This document shows, piece by piece, positions 28,158 through 37,180 of a stretch of DNA of 64,000 nt. Position 1 is the first letter of the stretch. Each line of letters starts with the position of its first letter. Source of the stretch: Coleofasciculaceae cyanobacterium (lineage in GTDB: Bacteria > Cyanobacteriota > Cyanobacteriia > Cyanobacteriales > Xenococcaceae); contig DATNPK010000102.1 of the NCBI GenBank assembly GCA_036703275.1, forward strand, positions 62,001-126,000, written 5' to 3'. Made by a program: the position numbers and the translations under genes. The notes under the pieces are model-generated. The model did no database searches. It was given only the letters and a program-made list of their open reading frames with translations, and was not told the DNA's origin.

Positions 28158-29657
28158 TTATGTCGGAGTAGTGCAATCTGGTAAGGGTTGAAGCTCTACC
28201 TGGCGACAGGTGTTTTGTTGACACTTACTCAGACGAACCAGTTGTCGAGCATATTGTTTGATGATTTTGGGCTGAATTACTTTAGCTAAATTTTGCAGCT
28301 GATCGGGATCTTGTCTTAGGTTGTATAATTCTTGCTCGCCATTGCCATATTTAACATAAGTACAGTGAGAAGTCCGTAGACCTTTGTAATCAGGAATAAA
28401 ATTAGCTGATTCTTGGTTTAATTCGGGGTTTCGTCGGTGTTGCAGAAAAAGAGCTTGTCTCCAAGCAAGAGGAAAAGAAGCGTGACGACGAAATAATCCA
28501 ACTAAAGAACGACCATCCACGAAATTTGGCATTTTTGCCCCCGCAAGTTCAGCAAAAGTTGGCGCTAAATCAACATTACTAACGATTTTATTAATGATTT
28601 TACCAGCCCGAACATCTGGTCCTCTTATATAAAGAGGTAAATGAATATCCTCTTCGTAGGCTGTCTCCTTTGCGGGGTGTAAACGATGTTGACCGAGGTG
28701 AAAACCATTATCTGAGGTAAAAATGATATAAGTGTTTTCTAATTGATGATTAGCTTCAAGAGTATTGACTAGGGTAACTAAACCTTCATCTACTGCCTGG
28801 AGCGATCGCAATCTTCGCTGGTAAAGTCGATCGATTTTATCTTGTTTTGGCTGGCTTAAAAGCGGTAAGTTGCGAATATATTCAGGTTTATCACTAACAT
28901 CTGCTTCATTAAAAGAGGGAGTACGAGGTGCAAACGCTTCAGGAAATAATTGGCTATGACGGGGTGCAGCAATTGCTGGTTGATGAGGTGCAAAATAGGA
29001 AATATAAGCAAAGAAAGGTCGTCGATCTTTAGCTGCTTGAGTAATAAACTGTTGGGCTTTATGGGTATAGACATCCGCACTGTAGTCCTCAGGGCGATCG
29101 CCATAACTAACTAAAGTGCCATTTTCATTGAGATTATAGTTGTAACCTAAATAACCACTATCATAAATCGGACTGTACCATTCATCCCAACCTGGGGGTA
29201 CATAAGTTTTGGGTGCCTGACGAGGATAGCCATTAAAATATTTGCCAATGTATGCATTGCGATAACCTTTTCGTTGTAGCCAGGTGGCGATCGTCGATTT
29301 ATCTAAACCGTGTCGGTATAGATAAATAAAACTACCATCAAGCTTTCTATTCGTATAAACTCCCGTATTATGAGCATACTGACCCCTTAAGATAGTGGCT
29401 CTAGATGGGCAACAAAGAGAAATATTGACAAAATAGTTGCTAAAGCTAGTTCCTCCATCAGCAAGCAGAGATTTTACTTGGGGCATATAGTCAACCGCAG
29501 CAGCATCGAGATCGTCGGTCAGAATAAATAAAATATTTGGCGGAGTTTGTAGGGCTACATTAGCTTTAGTTGGGATAAAAATACCATTAACAAATATTAA
29601 AAAAATCAAGCTAAGACAAAAACTAAATAAATGCTTCAATTTTAATAACTTGCTCAA
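28158..29657 (-). CDS. Sulfatase (alkaline phosphatase superfamily), exported
   Basis: 499 residues from TTG 29657, chosen because GGAGAG lies about 10 bases upstream and the product begins with a signal peptide (MSKLLKLKHLFSFCLSLIFL). A longer TTG frame from 29681 is possible. It has the sulfatase core: NILFILTDDLD metal-binding aspartates, the formylglycine motif CCPSRATILRG (cysteine near 82, converted post-translationally), IFTSDNGFHLGQHR, and HLPLYIRG. It hydrolyses sulfate esters, probably on extracellular polysaccharide. The C-terminus is Cys-containing (CQQNTCRQ). A formylglycine-generating enzyme was not seen in the window. Confidence 0.85.
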   Translation of the reverse strand: MSKLLKLKHLFSFCLSLIFLIFVNGIFIPTKANVALQTPPNILFILTDDLDAAAVDYMPQVKSLLADGGTSFSNYFVNISLCCPSRATILRGQYAHNTGVYTNRKLDGSFIYLYRHGLDKSTIATWLQRKGYRNAYIGKYFNGYPRQAPKTYVPPGWDEWYSPIYDSGYLGYNYNLNENGTLVSYGDRPEDYSADVYTHKAQQFITQAAKDRRPFFAYISYFAPHQPAIAAPRHSQLFPEAFAPRTPSFNEADVSDKPEYIRNLPLLSQPKQDKIDRLYQRRLRSLQAVDEGLVTLVNTLEANHQLENTYIIFTSDNGFHLGQHRLHPAKETAYEEDIHLPLYIRGPDVRAGKIINKIVSNVDLAPTFAELAGAKMPNFVDGRSLVGLFRRHASFPLAWRQALFLQHRRNPELNQESANFIPDYKGLRTSHCTYVKYGNGEQELYNLRQDPDQLQNLAKVIQPKIIKQYARQLVRLSKCQQNTCRQVELQPLPDCTTPT

Positions 29658-29944
29658 GACTGTTGCTCTCCACAATGGCAAATTACATTAGAATATATTA
29701 CGCTTCAAAAGCTAACTTTATCGGTTTTAACACCACTGAGCCAGAATTGGGCGTAATCTAAATAAGCCTAATCATAGCCGATTTGCTTACTCAACTTTTC
29801 TGTATTACTAATAATTACGGCTGCTTGAGCAATAGATAGTAAGTTTCTTGGCGATCGCTTGAAGCAAATTATTTCCTATGTCAATTAAATATTAGTTAAA
29901 TATATCTGAAGCCAAAGCTAATTTGAAGATATCAATCAATTCAT

Positions 29945-30110
29945 ACAACTGCTCGTCCTAAAGGACGACGCGAAGGACGCGATATGCCCTAAAGGACTAA
30001 CTTCGTGTCGCGGAGCGGTATCCTTTAGGACGTAAGGAGGACGCGACGTAAGGAGCTAATCCTTTAGGGCTAATCCTTTAGGGCTAGTCATGCACGGGCA
30101 TATAGCTATC
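29945..30110. repeat. Mosaic hairpin-repeat island E
   Basis: Sits in the 1.07-kb gap between the sulfatase and nrtA. It has inverted pairs of CCTAAAGGAC/GTCCTTTAGG and two direct copies of TAATCCTTTAGGGCTA at its end. The remaining sequence in this gap is AT-rich and contains the nrt regulatory region from about 30220; 29690-29944 shows nothing I can name. Confidence 0.7.
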
Positions 30111-30220
30111 AGTAATTTTGGTTCATATGCTCTCATGAAAAAGGTATGAATATTCTCAATGAAGCCATTTTTGATAAATTTACCAGTTTTCTCGTACAAA
30201 GATTTTATACATACTATATT

Positions 30221-30248
30221 ATGCATAAAATACATTAAATTTATGCAT
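30221..30248 (+). promoter_or_regulatory. Paired ATGCAT motifs, candidate NtcB-type (LysR) site
   Basis: ATGCAT occurs at 30221 and again at 30243, two helical turns apart, immediately upstream of the NtcA site. NtcB sites in other cyanobacteria are built on TGCA repeats, so an NtcB role is plausible but inferred. Confidence 0.35.
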
Positions 30249-30272
30249 TAAATACAAAATAATAAATCTTAT

Positions 30273-30286
30273 GTAACATAAGCTAC
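30273..30286 (+). promoter_or_regulatory. NtcA binding site upstream of nrtABCD
   Basis: GTAACATAAGCTAC is an exact GTA-N8-TAC NtcA consensus. It is 444 bp upstream of the nrtA ATG, implying a long leader. I could not identify a good TAN3T -10 box at the standard 20-24 bp spacing. Confidence 0.6.
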
Positions 30287-30729
30287 AAAAAGTTAATTAT
30301 TTCAATGTGATTCTCTTATTTAACGTATACAAGTAGCAACCGCTAAATACTTTAGTCAAAGCTATTAATTATAAGTTCGATCCATTTTAATTCTAAACAT
30401 TTTTATTTGTTTTCTTAACAAGGAAGGTAAGACTCAATTGAAAAACACTATATTTTGATTCAACGTATGCATTCAATTTCTCTGTTTAAAATTATCAATC
30501 TCAATCAAACATCCTAAATCTTAATGATGATTTATTGTTTTTTGAGCATTTTTAAATGCTAATTTCAGACAAATTAACTACCAAACAAATTCAATAAATT
30601 TGCTAGTTAAAATATTAAACTATTGATGATTACTTATGAATTTTAATCAACAATACTCAATTGTTAGCAAATTTATCGCCTTAACGTCTATTTAACGCCT
30701 ATTTTCTCTTTTGCAATTTACGGTTTATT

Positions 30730-32058
30730 ATGTCCAAACTGTCTCGTCGCAAATTCATTTTTACAGCTGGTGTAACTGCTGCTGGTACTTTGTTGGTACA
30801 TGGTTGTAGTTCATCTAATGAAACTGCCGAATCAAGTTCTACCACCGATCCTGTAGCCCAACCAGTAGCCAATCTTAGTCCTGAAGAAACTCCAGAAGTA
30901 ACTACCGCAAAACTAGGATTTATTGCCCTTACTGATGCAGCACCTTTAGTAATTGCTCAAGAAAAAGGATTATTTGCTAAATACGGTATGTCAGAAGTAG
31001 AAGTTCTAAAACAAGCTTCTTGGCCCGTAACCAGAGATAATATTGAGCTGGGTTCAGATGGTGGCGGAATTGATGGGGCGCATATTTTAACTCCTATGCC
31101 CTATTTAATGACATTGGGGACGATTACGAAACAGCCTGTACCCATGTATATTATGGCAAGATTAAATACTAACGGTCAGGCAATTTCTGTAAGTGAAGAC
31201 TATTTGGATTTAAAAGTTGGACTCGATAGCTCTAAAATGCAACAGCTTTTTGCTCAAGCTAAGTCTAATGACAAAGAATTAAATGCAGCTATGACTTTTC
31301 CTGGTGGAACACATGATTTATGGATGCGTTATTGGTTAGCTGCTGGGGGTGTCGATCCCGAACAAGACATTTCAGTAATTCCTGTACCTCCACCCCAAAT
31401 GGTTGCCAATATGAAAATTGGGGCAATGGAAACTTTTTGTGTAGGCGAACCTTGGAACGCGCAGTTAGTTAACCAAGAGCAAGGTTACACTGCTTTAGTT
31501 ACTGGAGAAATTTGGAAAAATCACCCCGAAAAAGCTTTTGCTCTACGGGCTGATTGGGTAGATAAAAATCCTAAAGCTGCGAAAGCCTTGACCAAAGCTG
31601 TATTGGAAGCGCAACAATGGTGTGATAAACCAGAAAATAAACAAGAAATGTGCGAGATTGTTTCTCAAGATAAATGGTTTAAAGTGCCAGTCGAAGATAT
31701 TATTGGCAGAATGCAAGGCAAAATTGACTACGGCGATGGACGCACTATTAATAATCCCGACATATCAATGAAATTCTGGAAAGATAATGCATCTTATCCC
31801 TACAAGAGTCACGATCTTTGGTTTTTGACAGAAGATATTCGTTGGGGTTACATTCCTGCTGATACCGATACCAAAGCTTTAGTCGATAAAGTTAATCGTT
31901 CTGATATTTGGAAAGAAGCTGCTAAAGCAATTAAAGTAGCTGAGGCTGAAATTCCCCAGAGTGATTCTCGTGGTGTTGAGACTTTCTTTGATGGTGTCAA
32001 GTTCGATCCTGCAAATCCTCAGGCTTATTTGGACAGTTTGAAAATTAAAAAAGCCTAA
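30730..32058 (+). CDS. nrtA: Nitrate/nitrite ABC transporter, substrate-binding lipoprotein NrtA
   Basis: 442 residues. The N-terminus combines a twin-arginine-like SRRKF with a lipobox (LLVHGC), so the mature protein is probably a membrane-tethered lipoprotein. The ligand domain matches NrtA rather than the bicarbonate paralogue CmpA: KLGFIALTDAAPLVIA, QASWPVTRDN, GGGIDGAHILTPMPYL and especially TFPGGTHDLWMRYW, where CmpA has a different sequence. It begins the four-gene nrt operon (77 bp to nrtB) under a perfect NtcA site. It captures nitrate/nitrite in the periplasm for NrtBCD. Confidence 0.93.
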   Translation: MSKLSRRKFIFTAGVTAAGTLLVHGCSSSNETAESSSTTDPVAQPVANLSPEETPEVTTAKLGFIALTDAAPLVIAQEKGLFAKYGMSEVEVLKQASWPVTRDNIELGSDGGGIDGAHILTPMPYLMTLGTITKQPVPMYIMARLNTNGQAISVSEDYLDLKVGLDSSKMQQLFAQAKSNDKELNAAMTFPGGTHDLWMRYWLAAGGVDPEQDISVIPVPPPQMVANMKIGAMETFCVGEPWNAQLVNQEQGYTALVTGEIWKNHPEKAFALRADWVDKNPKAAKALTKAVLEAQQWCDKPENKQEMCEIVSQDKWFKVPVEDIIGRMQGKIDYGDGRTINNPDISMKFWKDNASYPYKSHDLWFLTEDIRWGYIPADTDTKALVDKVNRSDIWKEAAKAIKVAEAEIPQSDSRGVETFFDGVKFDPANPQAYLDSLKIKKA

Positions 32059-32068
32059 TTTTTTAGCT

Positions 32069-32092
32069 AAAAGCTAATAGCTATTAGCTTTT
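32069..32092 (+). other. Perfect 24-bp palindrome between nrtA and nrtB
   Basis: AAAAGCTAATAG followed directly by its reverse complement, then CTTTCT. It is derived from the GCTAATA heptamer family seen throughout the window. A hairpin here may stabilise the nrtA message or reduce read-through to nrtB (inference). Confidence 0.5.
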
Positions 32093-32135
32093 CTTTCTAG
32101 CCTACTTCACTACTTTTTATTTGGGTTAATTCATC

Positions 32136-32969
32136 ATGACAGTTAATCTCGACAATTCTGTTAAGAAACCTAATTTCTTCGTTTCCCTAATTAAACAACC
32201 ACCCAGAAAATTATTAGCTCCTATTTGTGCGCTGCTATTTATTTTGACTCTTTGGCAGGCTTTATGTAGTAGTCCTGATGCTAATTTGCCCAGTCCTTTA
32301 AAAACTTTTCAAGATACTTCCAATCTTATTTTCGATCCATTTTTTGATAACGGAGGTACGGATAAAGGCTTATTTTGGCAGATACTAGCTAGCTTACAAA
32401 GGGTAGCAATTGGTTATAGTTTGGCTGCAATTGTCGGGATTGGTTTGGGCATTTTAATTGGTTCTAATGCTTTTATGTACGATGCAGTCGATCCCATCTT
32501 TCAGGTATTGCGGACTGTTCCACCTTTAGCTTGGTTGCCGATCGCTCTAGCTGCTTTTGAAGAAGCTAACCCCTCAGCAATTTTTGTGATTTTTATTACG
32601 GCAATTTGGCCGATCATCATTAATACTACGGTAGGGGTGCAGCAAATTCCCCAAGATTACAAAAATGTTGCCAAAGTGTTGCGTTTATCGGGAACTAAAT
32701 ACTTTTGGGAAATTATGTTTCCTGCTGCTGTTCCCTATATTTTTTCAGGGTTAAGAATTGGCATTGGTCTTTCTTGGCTAGCAATCATAGCAGCAGAAAT
32801 GCTAGTTGGCGGTGTGGGAATCGGCTTCTTTATTTGGGATTCTTATAACAGTTCTCAATTAAGCGAAATTATCATTGCTTTGATTTATGTCGGTGTCGTC
32901 GGTTTAATTCTCGATCGCTTGGTTAGTTCGATCGCTTCTTGGGTCGTTCCCTCAGAACAACAACAGTAG
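32136..32969 (+). CDS. nrtB: Nitrate/nitrite ABC transporter permease NrtB
   Basis: 277-residue BPD-type permease with about six membrane helices; the first (LLAPICALLFILTLWQALCS) follows a basic N-terminus. The EAA loop that contacts the ATPases is visible as VAKVLRLSGTKYFWEIMFPA (about 185-205). TVPPLAWLPIALAAF and the final VPSEQQQ are typical of NrtB. It lies between nrtA and nrtC with 38 bp to the latter. It forms the homodimeric channel for NrtC and NrtD. Confidence 0.93.
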   Translation: MTVNLDNSVKKPNFFVSLIKQPPRKLLAPICALLFILTLWQALCSSPDANLPSPLKTFQDTSNLIFDPFFDNGGTDKGLFWQILASLQRVAIGYSLAAIVGIGLGILIGSNAFMYDAVDPIFQVLRTVPPLAWLPIALAAFEEANPSAIFVIFITAIWPIIINTTVGVQQIPQDYKNVAKVLRLSGTKYFWEIMFPAAVPYIFSGLRIGIGLSWLAIIAAEMLVGGVGIGFFIWDSYNSSQLSEIIIALIYVGVVGLILDRLVSSIASWVVPSEQQQ

Positions 32970-33007
32970 CAAGTAGTAAGTAGTAAATAACTATTCCCTC
33001 AAAAATA

Positions 33008-35011
33008 ATGACTGCATTTCTTGAAGTAGATCACGTTGATAAAGTGTTTCCTCTGGCTAACGGAGGCAAGTACATTGCTTTAAAAAACATTAATCTAGAA
33101 ATTAAGCAGGGAGAATTTGTTTGTCTGCTGGGACATTCGGGCTGTGGTAAGTCGACTCTGCTCAACATAGTAGCGGGACTAGACAAACCAACTCAGGGCG
33201 GAATTATCTTAGAAAATAAGCAAGTCAAAGATCCTGGCCCCGATCGCATGGTAGTCTTTCAAAATTATTCTTTACTACCCTGGAAAACGGTCAGACAAAA
33301 TATTGCCCTGGCGGTTAATCAAGTTTATGGTAAAAAATCTTCTAAAGAGCGTCGTGCCATCGTCGAAGAACATATCGATATGGTTAACCTGCGTCAGGCA
33401 GCCGACAAAAGACCAGTAGAACTTTCAGGGGGAATGAAACAACGTGTGGCGATCGCTCGTGCTTTGGCTATTCGTCCTAAGTTACTCTTACTCGATGAAC
33501 CTTTTGGAGCGTTAGATGCTTTAACCAGAGGTAGTTTGCAAGAGCAGTTGATGAAAATCTGCCAAGAACATCAAGTTACCTGTTTAATGGTTACTCACGA
33601 TGCGGATGAAGCTTTGTTACTAGCAGATCGCATTGTCATGTTAACCAATGGTCCTGAATCCCATGTCGGTCAAATTCTAAACGTTCCCATTCCTCGCCCC
33701 AGAGAACGTTTAGAGGTAGTTAACCATCCCAGTTATTATGCTTTACGGGGAGATATTGTTTATTTTCTTAATCAACAGAAAAAAGCCAAAAAACGCCAGC
33801 TTAAAGCCCCGGCAATTATTTCTGGTAGAGGCTTAGAAAAAATTAATTTAGAAATTGGCTTTATTCCCTTAACCGACTGCGCCCCTTTAGTAGTTGCCAA
33901 AGAAAAAGGCTTTTTTGCCAAACATGGTTTAACTCAAGTAAATCTAAATAGAGAACCTAGCTGGAAAGCGATCGCCGAAGGAGTTACTAGCGGAAGATTA
34001 GACGCAGCCCAAATGGTAGCAGGAATGCCTTTATCCCTTTCTCTGGGTATGGGTAATAAGCCCCCCTCACCTACGGTTACAGCTTTGACTTTATCCCGCA
34101 ACGGTAACGCGATTACTCTTAGAAAAAGTTTTTACGAACAGGGGGTGAGGAATTTAGCAGATTTTAAAGGTGCGATCGCACAAGATCGAGACAGCGTTCA
34201 TACTTTGGGTATGGTTCATCCTTCTTCCATGCATAACTTAATGTTGCGGTATTGGTTGGCTTCTGGAGGAATCGATCCCGATCTCGATGTCAAGCTAACG
34301 GTAATTCCACCACCACAAATGGTAGCTAATCTTAAAGCGGGAAACATCGATGGCTATTGTGTAGGTGAACCTTGGAATTCTCGCGCTGTTTACGAAAACC
34401 TGGGTTTTGTGATTGCCACTGACTTAGATATTTGGCAGAGTCATCTGGAAAAAGTTCTAGGGGTGAAAGAAGAATGGGCAAATAAATATCCTGAAGCCCA
34501 CGTTGCTTTAGTCAAAGCTTTGATGGAAGCCTGTGAATATTGTGACGATCGCCGTCATCGCGAAGAAATTTTGCAATTAATCTGTCAACCTCAATATGTA
34601 AATTCTGCACCAGAATACACCCGTCCTGGTTTTATCGATCCCTACAGCCGAGGAACTGACGAACCTCCTCAAATGCTTTTGAAATATAACGAATTTTATG
34701 TCAACAAAACCAACTGTCCTAGTCGCGTTGAAGGATTATGGATTTTAGTCCAAATGGCACGTTGGGGAATTGTTCCTTTTCCTCGCAACTGGATTGATGT
34801 TTTAGACAGAGTGAGAAGAAATGATGTTTATTTTGAAGCAGCTAGACAGTTAAATCTCCCGGGCTTAGAGCCAGAAAGAAATTCTTTTCAGCTATCTGAT
34901 GGGAGTATTTTTAGTCCTGATAACCCCATTGAATATTTGCAAGGACTAAAAATTAAACGGGAAATAAAAATAGAAGAAGTTTCTCTTGATTCATTAGCAG
35001 TCAGTGCGTAA
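33008..35011 (+). CDS. nrtC: Nitrate ABC transporter ATPase fused to NrtA-like domain, NrtC
   Basis: 667 residues. The N-terminal ATPase (1-255) has Walker A GHSGCGKST, the signature LSGGMKQR and Walker B LLLLDEPFGALD. After a short Lys-rich linker, residues 280-650 form an NrtA-like binding domain (NLEIGFIPLTDCAPLVVAKE; PPPQMVANLKAGNIDGYCVG). This fusion is peculiar to cyanobacterial Nrt/Cmp systems; the C-terminal domain is regulatory, mediating inhibition by ammonium in Synechococcus. It is followed by nrtD after 89 bp. Confidence 0.95.
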   Translation: MTAFLEVDHVDKVFPLANGGKYIALKNINLEIKQGEFVCLLGHSGCGKSTLLNIVAGLDKPTQGGIILENKQVKDPGPDRMVVFQNYSLLPWKTVRQNIALAVNQVYGKKSSKERRAIVEEHIDMVNLRQAADKRPVELSGGMKQRVAIARALAIRPKLLLLDEPFGALDALTRGSLQEQLMKICQEHQVTCLMVTHDADEALLLADRIVMLTNGPESHVGQILNVPIPRPRERLEVVNHPSYYALRGDIVYFLNQQKKAKKRQLKAPAIISGRGLEKINLEIGFIPLTDCAPLVVAKEKGFFAKHGLTQVNLNREPSWKAIAEGVTSGRLDAAQMVAGMPLSLSLGMGNKPPSPTVTALTLSRNGNAITLRKSFYEQGVRNLADFKGAIAQDRDSVHTLGMVHPSSMHNLMLRYWLASGGIDPDLDVKLTVIPPPQMVANLKAGNIDGYCVGEPWNSRAVYENLGFVIATDLDIWQSHLEKVLGVKEEWANKYPEAHVALVKALMEACEYCDDRRHREEILQLICQPQYVNSAPEYTRPGFIDPYSRGTDEPPQMLLKYNEFYVNKTNCPSRVEGLWILVQMARWGIVPFPRNWIDVLDRVRRNDVYFEAARQLNLPGLEPERNSFQLSDGSIFSPDNPIEYLQGLKIKREIKIEEVSLDSLAVSA

Positions 35012-35100
35012 GTCTTGCGTTTGTCAACCCGTCATTAGTCCTCAAACATAATGAAACATCATGACAGACAAAAACAACATTCATCATTTATCCTTTCTTT

Positions 35101-35943
35101 ATGCAAATTTATAACAGCACTTTACCCGCTCAGATTTCCGCTACCAATTCTGCAACCTTTTTAGAATTTGATGGCGTTGCCAAAGTTTATCCTACGGCTA
35201 AAGGTAGTTACACGGTTTTGGAAAATGTAAATTTAAGTATTCGAGAAGGTGAGTTTATCTGCGTTATTGGTCATTCTGGTTGCGGTAAATCTACTCTTTT
35301 GAGTATGGTATCGGGATTAAATAAACCCAGTCAAGGGGAGATAAGACTCAAAAATCAACGTATTACCGAGCCTGGACCCGATCGCATGGTAATTTTTCAA
35401 AACTATTCTCTGCTACCCTGGAAAACCGCCTATGAAAACGTATATTTAGCTGTAGAACAAGTTTATAAACATAAATCTGCTCAAGAAAAAAAAGATATTA
35501 CTTTAGAACATTTAGAATTAGTTGATTTAACCGAAGCAATTAATAAAAAACCCGCTCAACTCTCAGGGGGAATGAAACAGCGAGTGGCGATCGCTCGTGC
35601 CTTGGCAACTCGTCCTGAAGTTTTAATTATGGACGAACCTTTTGGGGCGTTAGATCCTATTACTAGAGAAGAAATGCAGGAAGAATTGCTCAAAATCTGG
35701 CAAGCTCATCGCGCAACAGTATTAATGATTACTCATGATATCGATGAGGCTTTATTCTTGTGCGATCGCTTAGTAATGATGACCAATGGTCCAGCGGCTA
35801 ATATTGGAGAAATCTTAGATATTCCCTTTGCTCGTCCTCGCGATCGCCAAAAGATGATGGAAAATCCTCAATATTTTGAATTGCGTAATCAGGCTCTCGA
35901 TTTTCTCTTTCGCCGTTTTGCCCATGATGACGCTTTAGAATAA
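35101..35943 (+). CDS. nrtD: Nitrate ABC transporter ATPase NrtD
   Basis: 280-residue ATPase without the regulatory domain. Walker A GHSGCGKST, signature LSGGMKQR, Walker B LIMDEPFGALDP and switch histidine MITHDIDEAL are present. It pairs with the ATPase half of NrtC. No narB or nirA follows; the next features are a riboswitch and two small genes. The operon probably ends here, within the AT-rich region 35944-36090. Confidence 0.93.
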   Translation: MQIYNSTLPAQISATNSATFLEFDGVAKVYPTAKGSYTVLENVNLSIREGEFICVIGHSGCGKSTLLSMVSGLNKPSQGEIRLKNQRITEPGPDRMVIFQNYSLLPWKTAYENVYLAVEQVYKHKSAQEKKDITLEHLELVDLTEAINKKPAQLSGGMKQRVAIARALATRPEVLIMDEPFGALDPITREEMQEELLKIWQAHRATVLMITHDIDEALFLCDRLVMMTNGPAANIGEILDIPFARPRDRQKMMENPQYFELRNQALDFLFRRFAHDDALE

Positions 35944-36099
35944 TTAAGTTATTTATCTCAGCTTAATAAAATGTAATCATTTATCAAAATTGAGCTAAAA
36001 AAAACACACAAAAGACATATCAGTTGTGTTAGCATATTAGCCAAGAAAATCAAAAATATATCAGAGTTCAGTCAGCCTAGTCTATAGTGGTGTGCTTGT

Positions 36100-36226
36100 T
36101 TTAATCAAGCTCTACTAGGGAGCGGGGGAACCATTTGTGGGGCTTATTTCTACAGATTTTTGTAGTGAAGGACATCTCTCAGTCCTAGCCCGTCAGCTAA
36201 CCTCGTCGGCATTGAGAGGAGATTGA
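36100..36226 (+). ncRNA. c-di-AMP riboswitch (ydaO/yuaA type)
   Basis: Matches the conserved core of the ydaO-yuaA motif: GGGAGCGGGGGAACCATTTG and GTGGGGCT (36118-36144) near the 5' side, then AGCCCGTCAGCTAACCTCGT (36187-36206) and GGCATTGAGAGGAG near the 3' side. A hairpin-capable stretch follows (36229-36266, AATAATAA paired with TTATTATT inside GAAC/GTTC) and may be the expression platform. The element ends about 160 bp before the small gene at 36389, so it probably controls that gene, its paralogue and perhaps the permease. In other bacteria this class is usually turned off by c-di-AMP and precedes K+ transport or osmotic genes. Confidence 0.85.
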
Positions 36227-36388
36227 AGAGAACTTATTTAATAATAATTTTATTATTGTTGTTCTTGTCAGTATCCTTAGTTACTAACTGCTCTCTACAT
36301 TCAGTTGCTGAGGTTGCTAACATAGGAACTTAATTTTTCCTTAAAGCGATCGCAGCATCATAACTAGTCGCCAAGGAAAAGTGCAATC

Positions 36389-36625
36389 ATGTTTAACGTT
36401 AATGATATTGTTCAGCACCGAAGAACAGGAAAAATCGGCAAGGTAATTGCTTACGGATGCCAGTTATCTGAATCTACTTATTCTTTAACTCTCAAAGTAC
36501 GAGGGTTAAAAAACGTTTCCATACAGCCAATTACTGAAGACACAATCGATAAGTGGTGTTCTTGGCAGAAAGACTCCCCAAGATTTTTGTTGCCAAAATC
36601 GCCAGGTAATCAAGTCGCAGCTTAA
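36389..36625 (+). CDS. Small SH3-like (KOW-resembling) protein, 78 aa
   Basis: A small protein with the phrase NDIVQHRRTGKIGKVIAYGC near the start, which resembles a KOW/SH3-like strand pair, then a second set of strands (YSLTLKVRGL) and a basic C-terminus. No membrane segment or signal peptide. It shares its layout with the next gene (36744), so the pair is a tandem duplication. AAGGAAAA precedes the ATG. It is the first gene after the c-di-AMP riboswitch, which is the main clue to its role. The function is unknown; nucleic-acid or ligand binding is possible given the fold. Confidence 0.6.
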   Translation: MFNVNDIVQHRRTGKIGKVIAYGCQLSESTYSLTLKVRGLKNVSIQPITEDTIDKWCSWQKDSPRFLLPKSPGNQVAA

Positions 36626-36743
36626 ATCAAATTAATACTTTTAATTATTGTCTCTAACTAAAGCTGAGAGAAGTTTTGAGTTGGAGATTAATTGAGATTA
36701 ATGAGATAGCAACTATTAAATTAATAATGGGGAAAATAAGCTT

Positions 36744-36992
36744 ATGTCTGTGCTTAATATCGGAGATATAGTTAAACACCAGAAAACTGGTAACATCGGC
36801 AAAATAATCGATTACGGGTATCAAAGAATCACCGACAGTTATTATTTAACAACTCTGAGAGTTGAACTTTTTACCTCTAGTCCAATCATGCCAATAGTCG
36901 AAGACTTATTTGAACAATGGCAAATTTGTCAAGGCGATCGCCATATTTGGTCTTTTCAGCAATGCTTTAATCGACTGAGCAATGTAGGGTAA
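36744..36992 (+). CDS. Small SH3-like protein, 82 aa, paralogue of the preceding gene
   Basis: Starts with NIGDIVKHQKTGNIGKIIDYGY, matching the first gene's N-terminus at most positions, including DIV-H---TG-IGK-I-YG, and continues with similar strands (YYLTTLRVELF) and a tryptophan-containing tail. The two genes are 118 bp apart, and GGGAAAA precedes the ATG. It may be co-transcribed with the riboswitch-controlled gene upstream and sits 188 bp before the permease. The function is unknown. Confidence 0.6.
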   Translation: MSVLNIGDIVKHQKTGNIGKIIDYGYQRITDSYYLTTLRVELFTSSPIMPIVEDLFEQWQICQGDRHIWSFQQCFNRLSNVG

Positions 36993-37180
36993 ATCACAAA
37001 ATTAATCGATGATAATCTTGTCCCACGATCATCGATTAATTTTGTTCAAATTTCATCAATTAAGCCCAACTCCAAAGTTGATAGTTTAATATTGCCAGCA
37101 AGTTTGTCACTGATTGCTTTAAGTGCCAAATATCGATCTTAATTCCAACAATTATAAATAATTGAATAATTGAAATTATT

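Noticed and set aside
30730-35943. Bicarbonate transporter CmpABCD
   Set aside because: The first protein has TFPGGTHDLWMRYW and QASWPVTRDN, as in NrtA, and an NtcA site precedes it.
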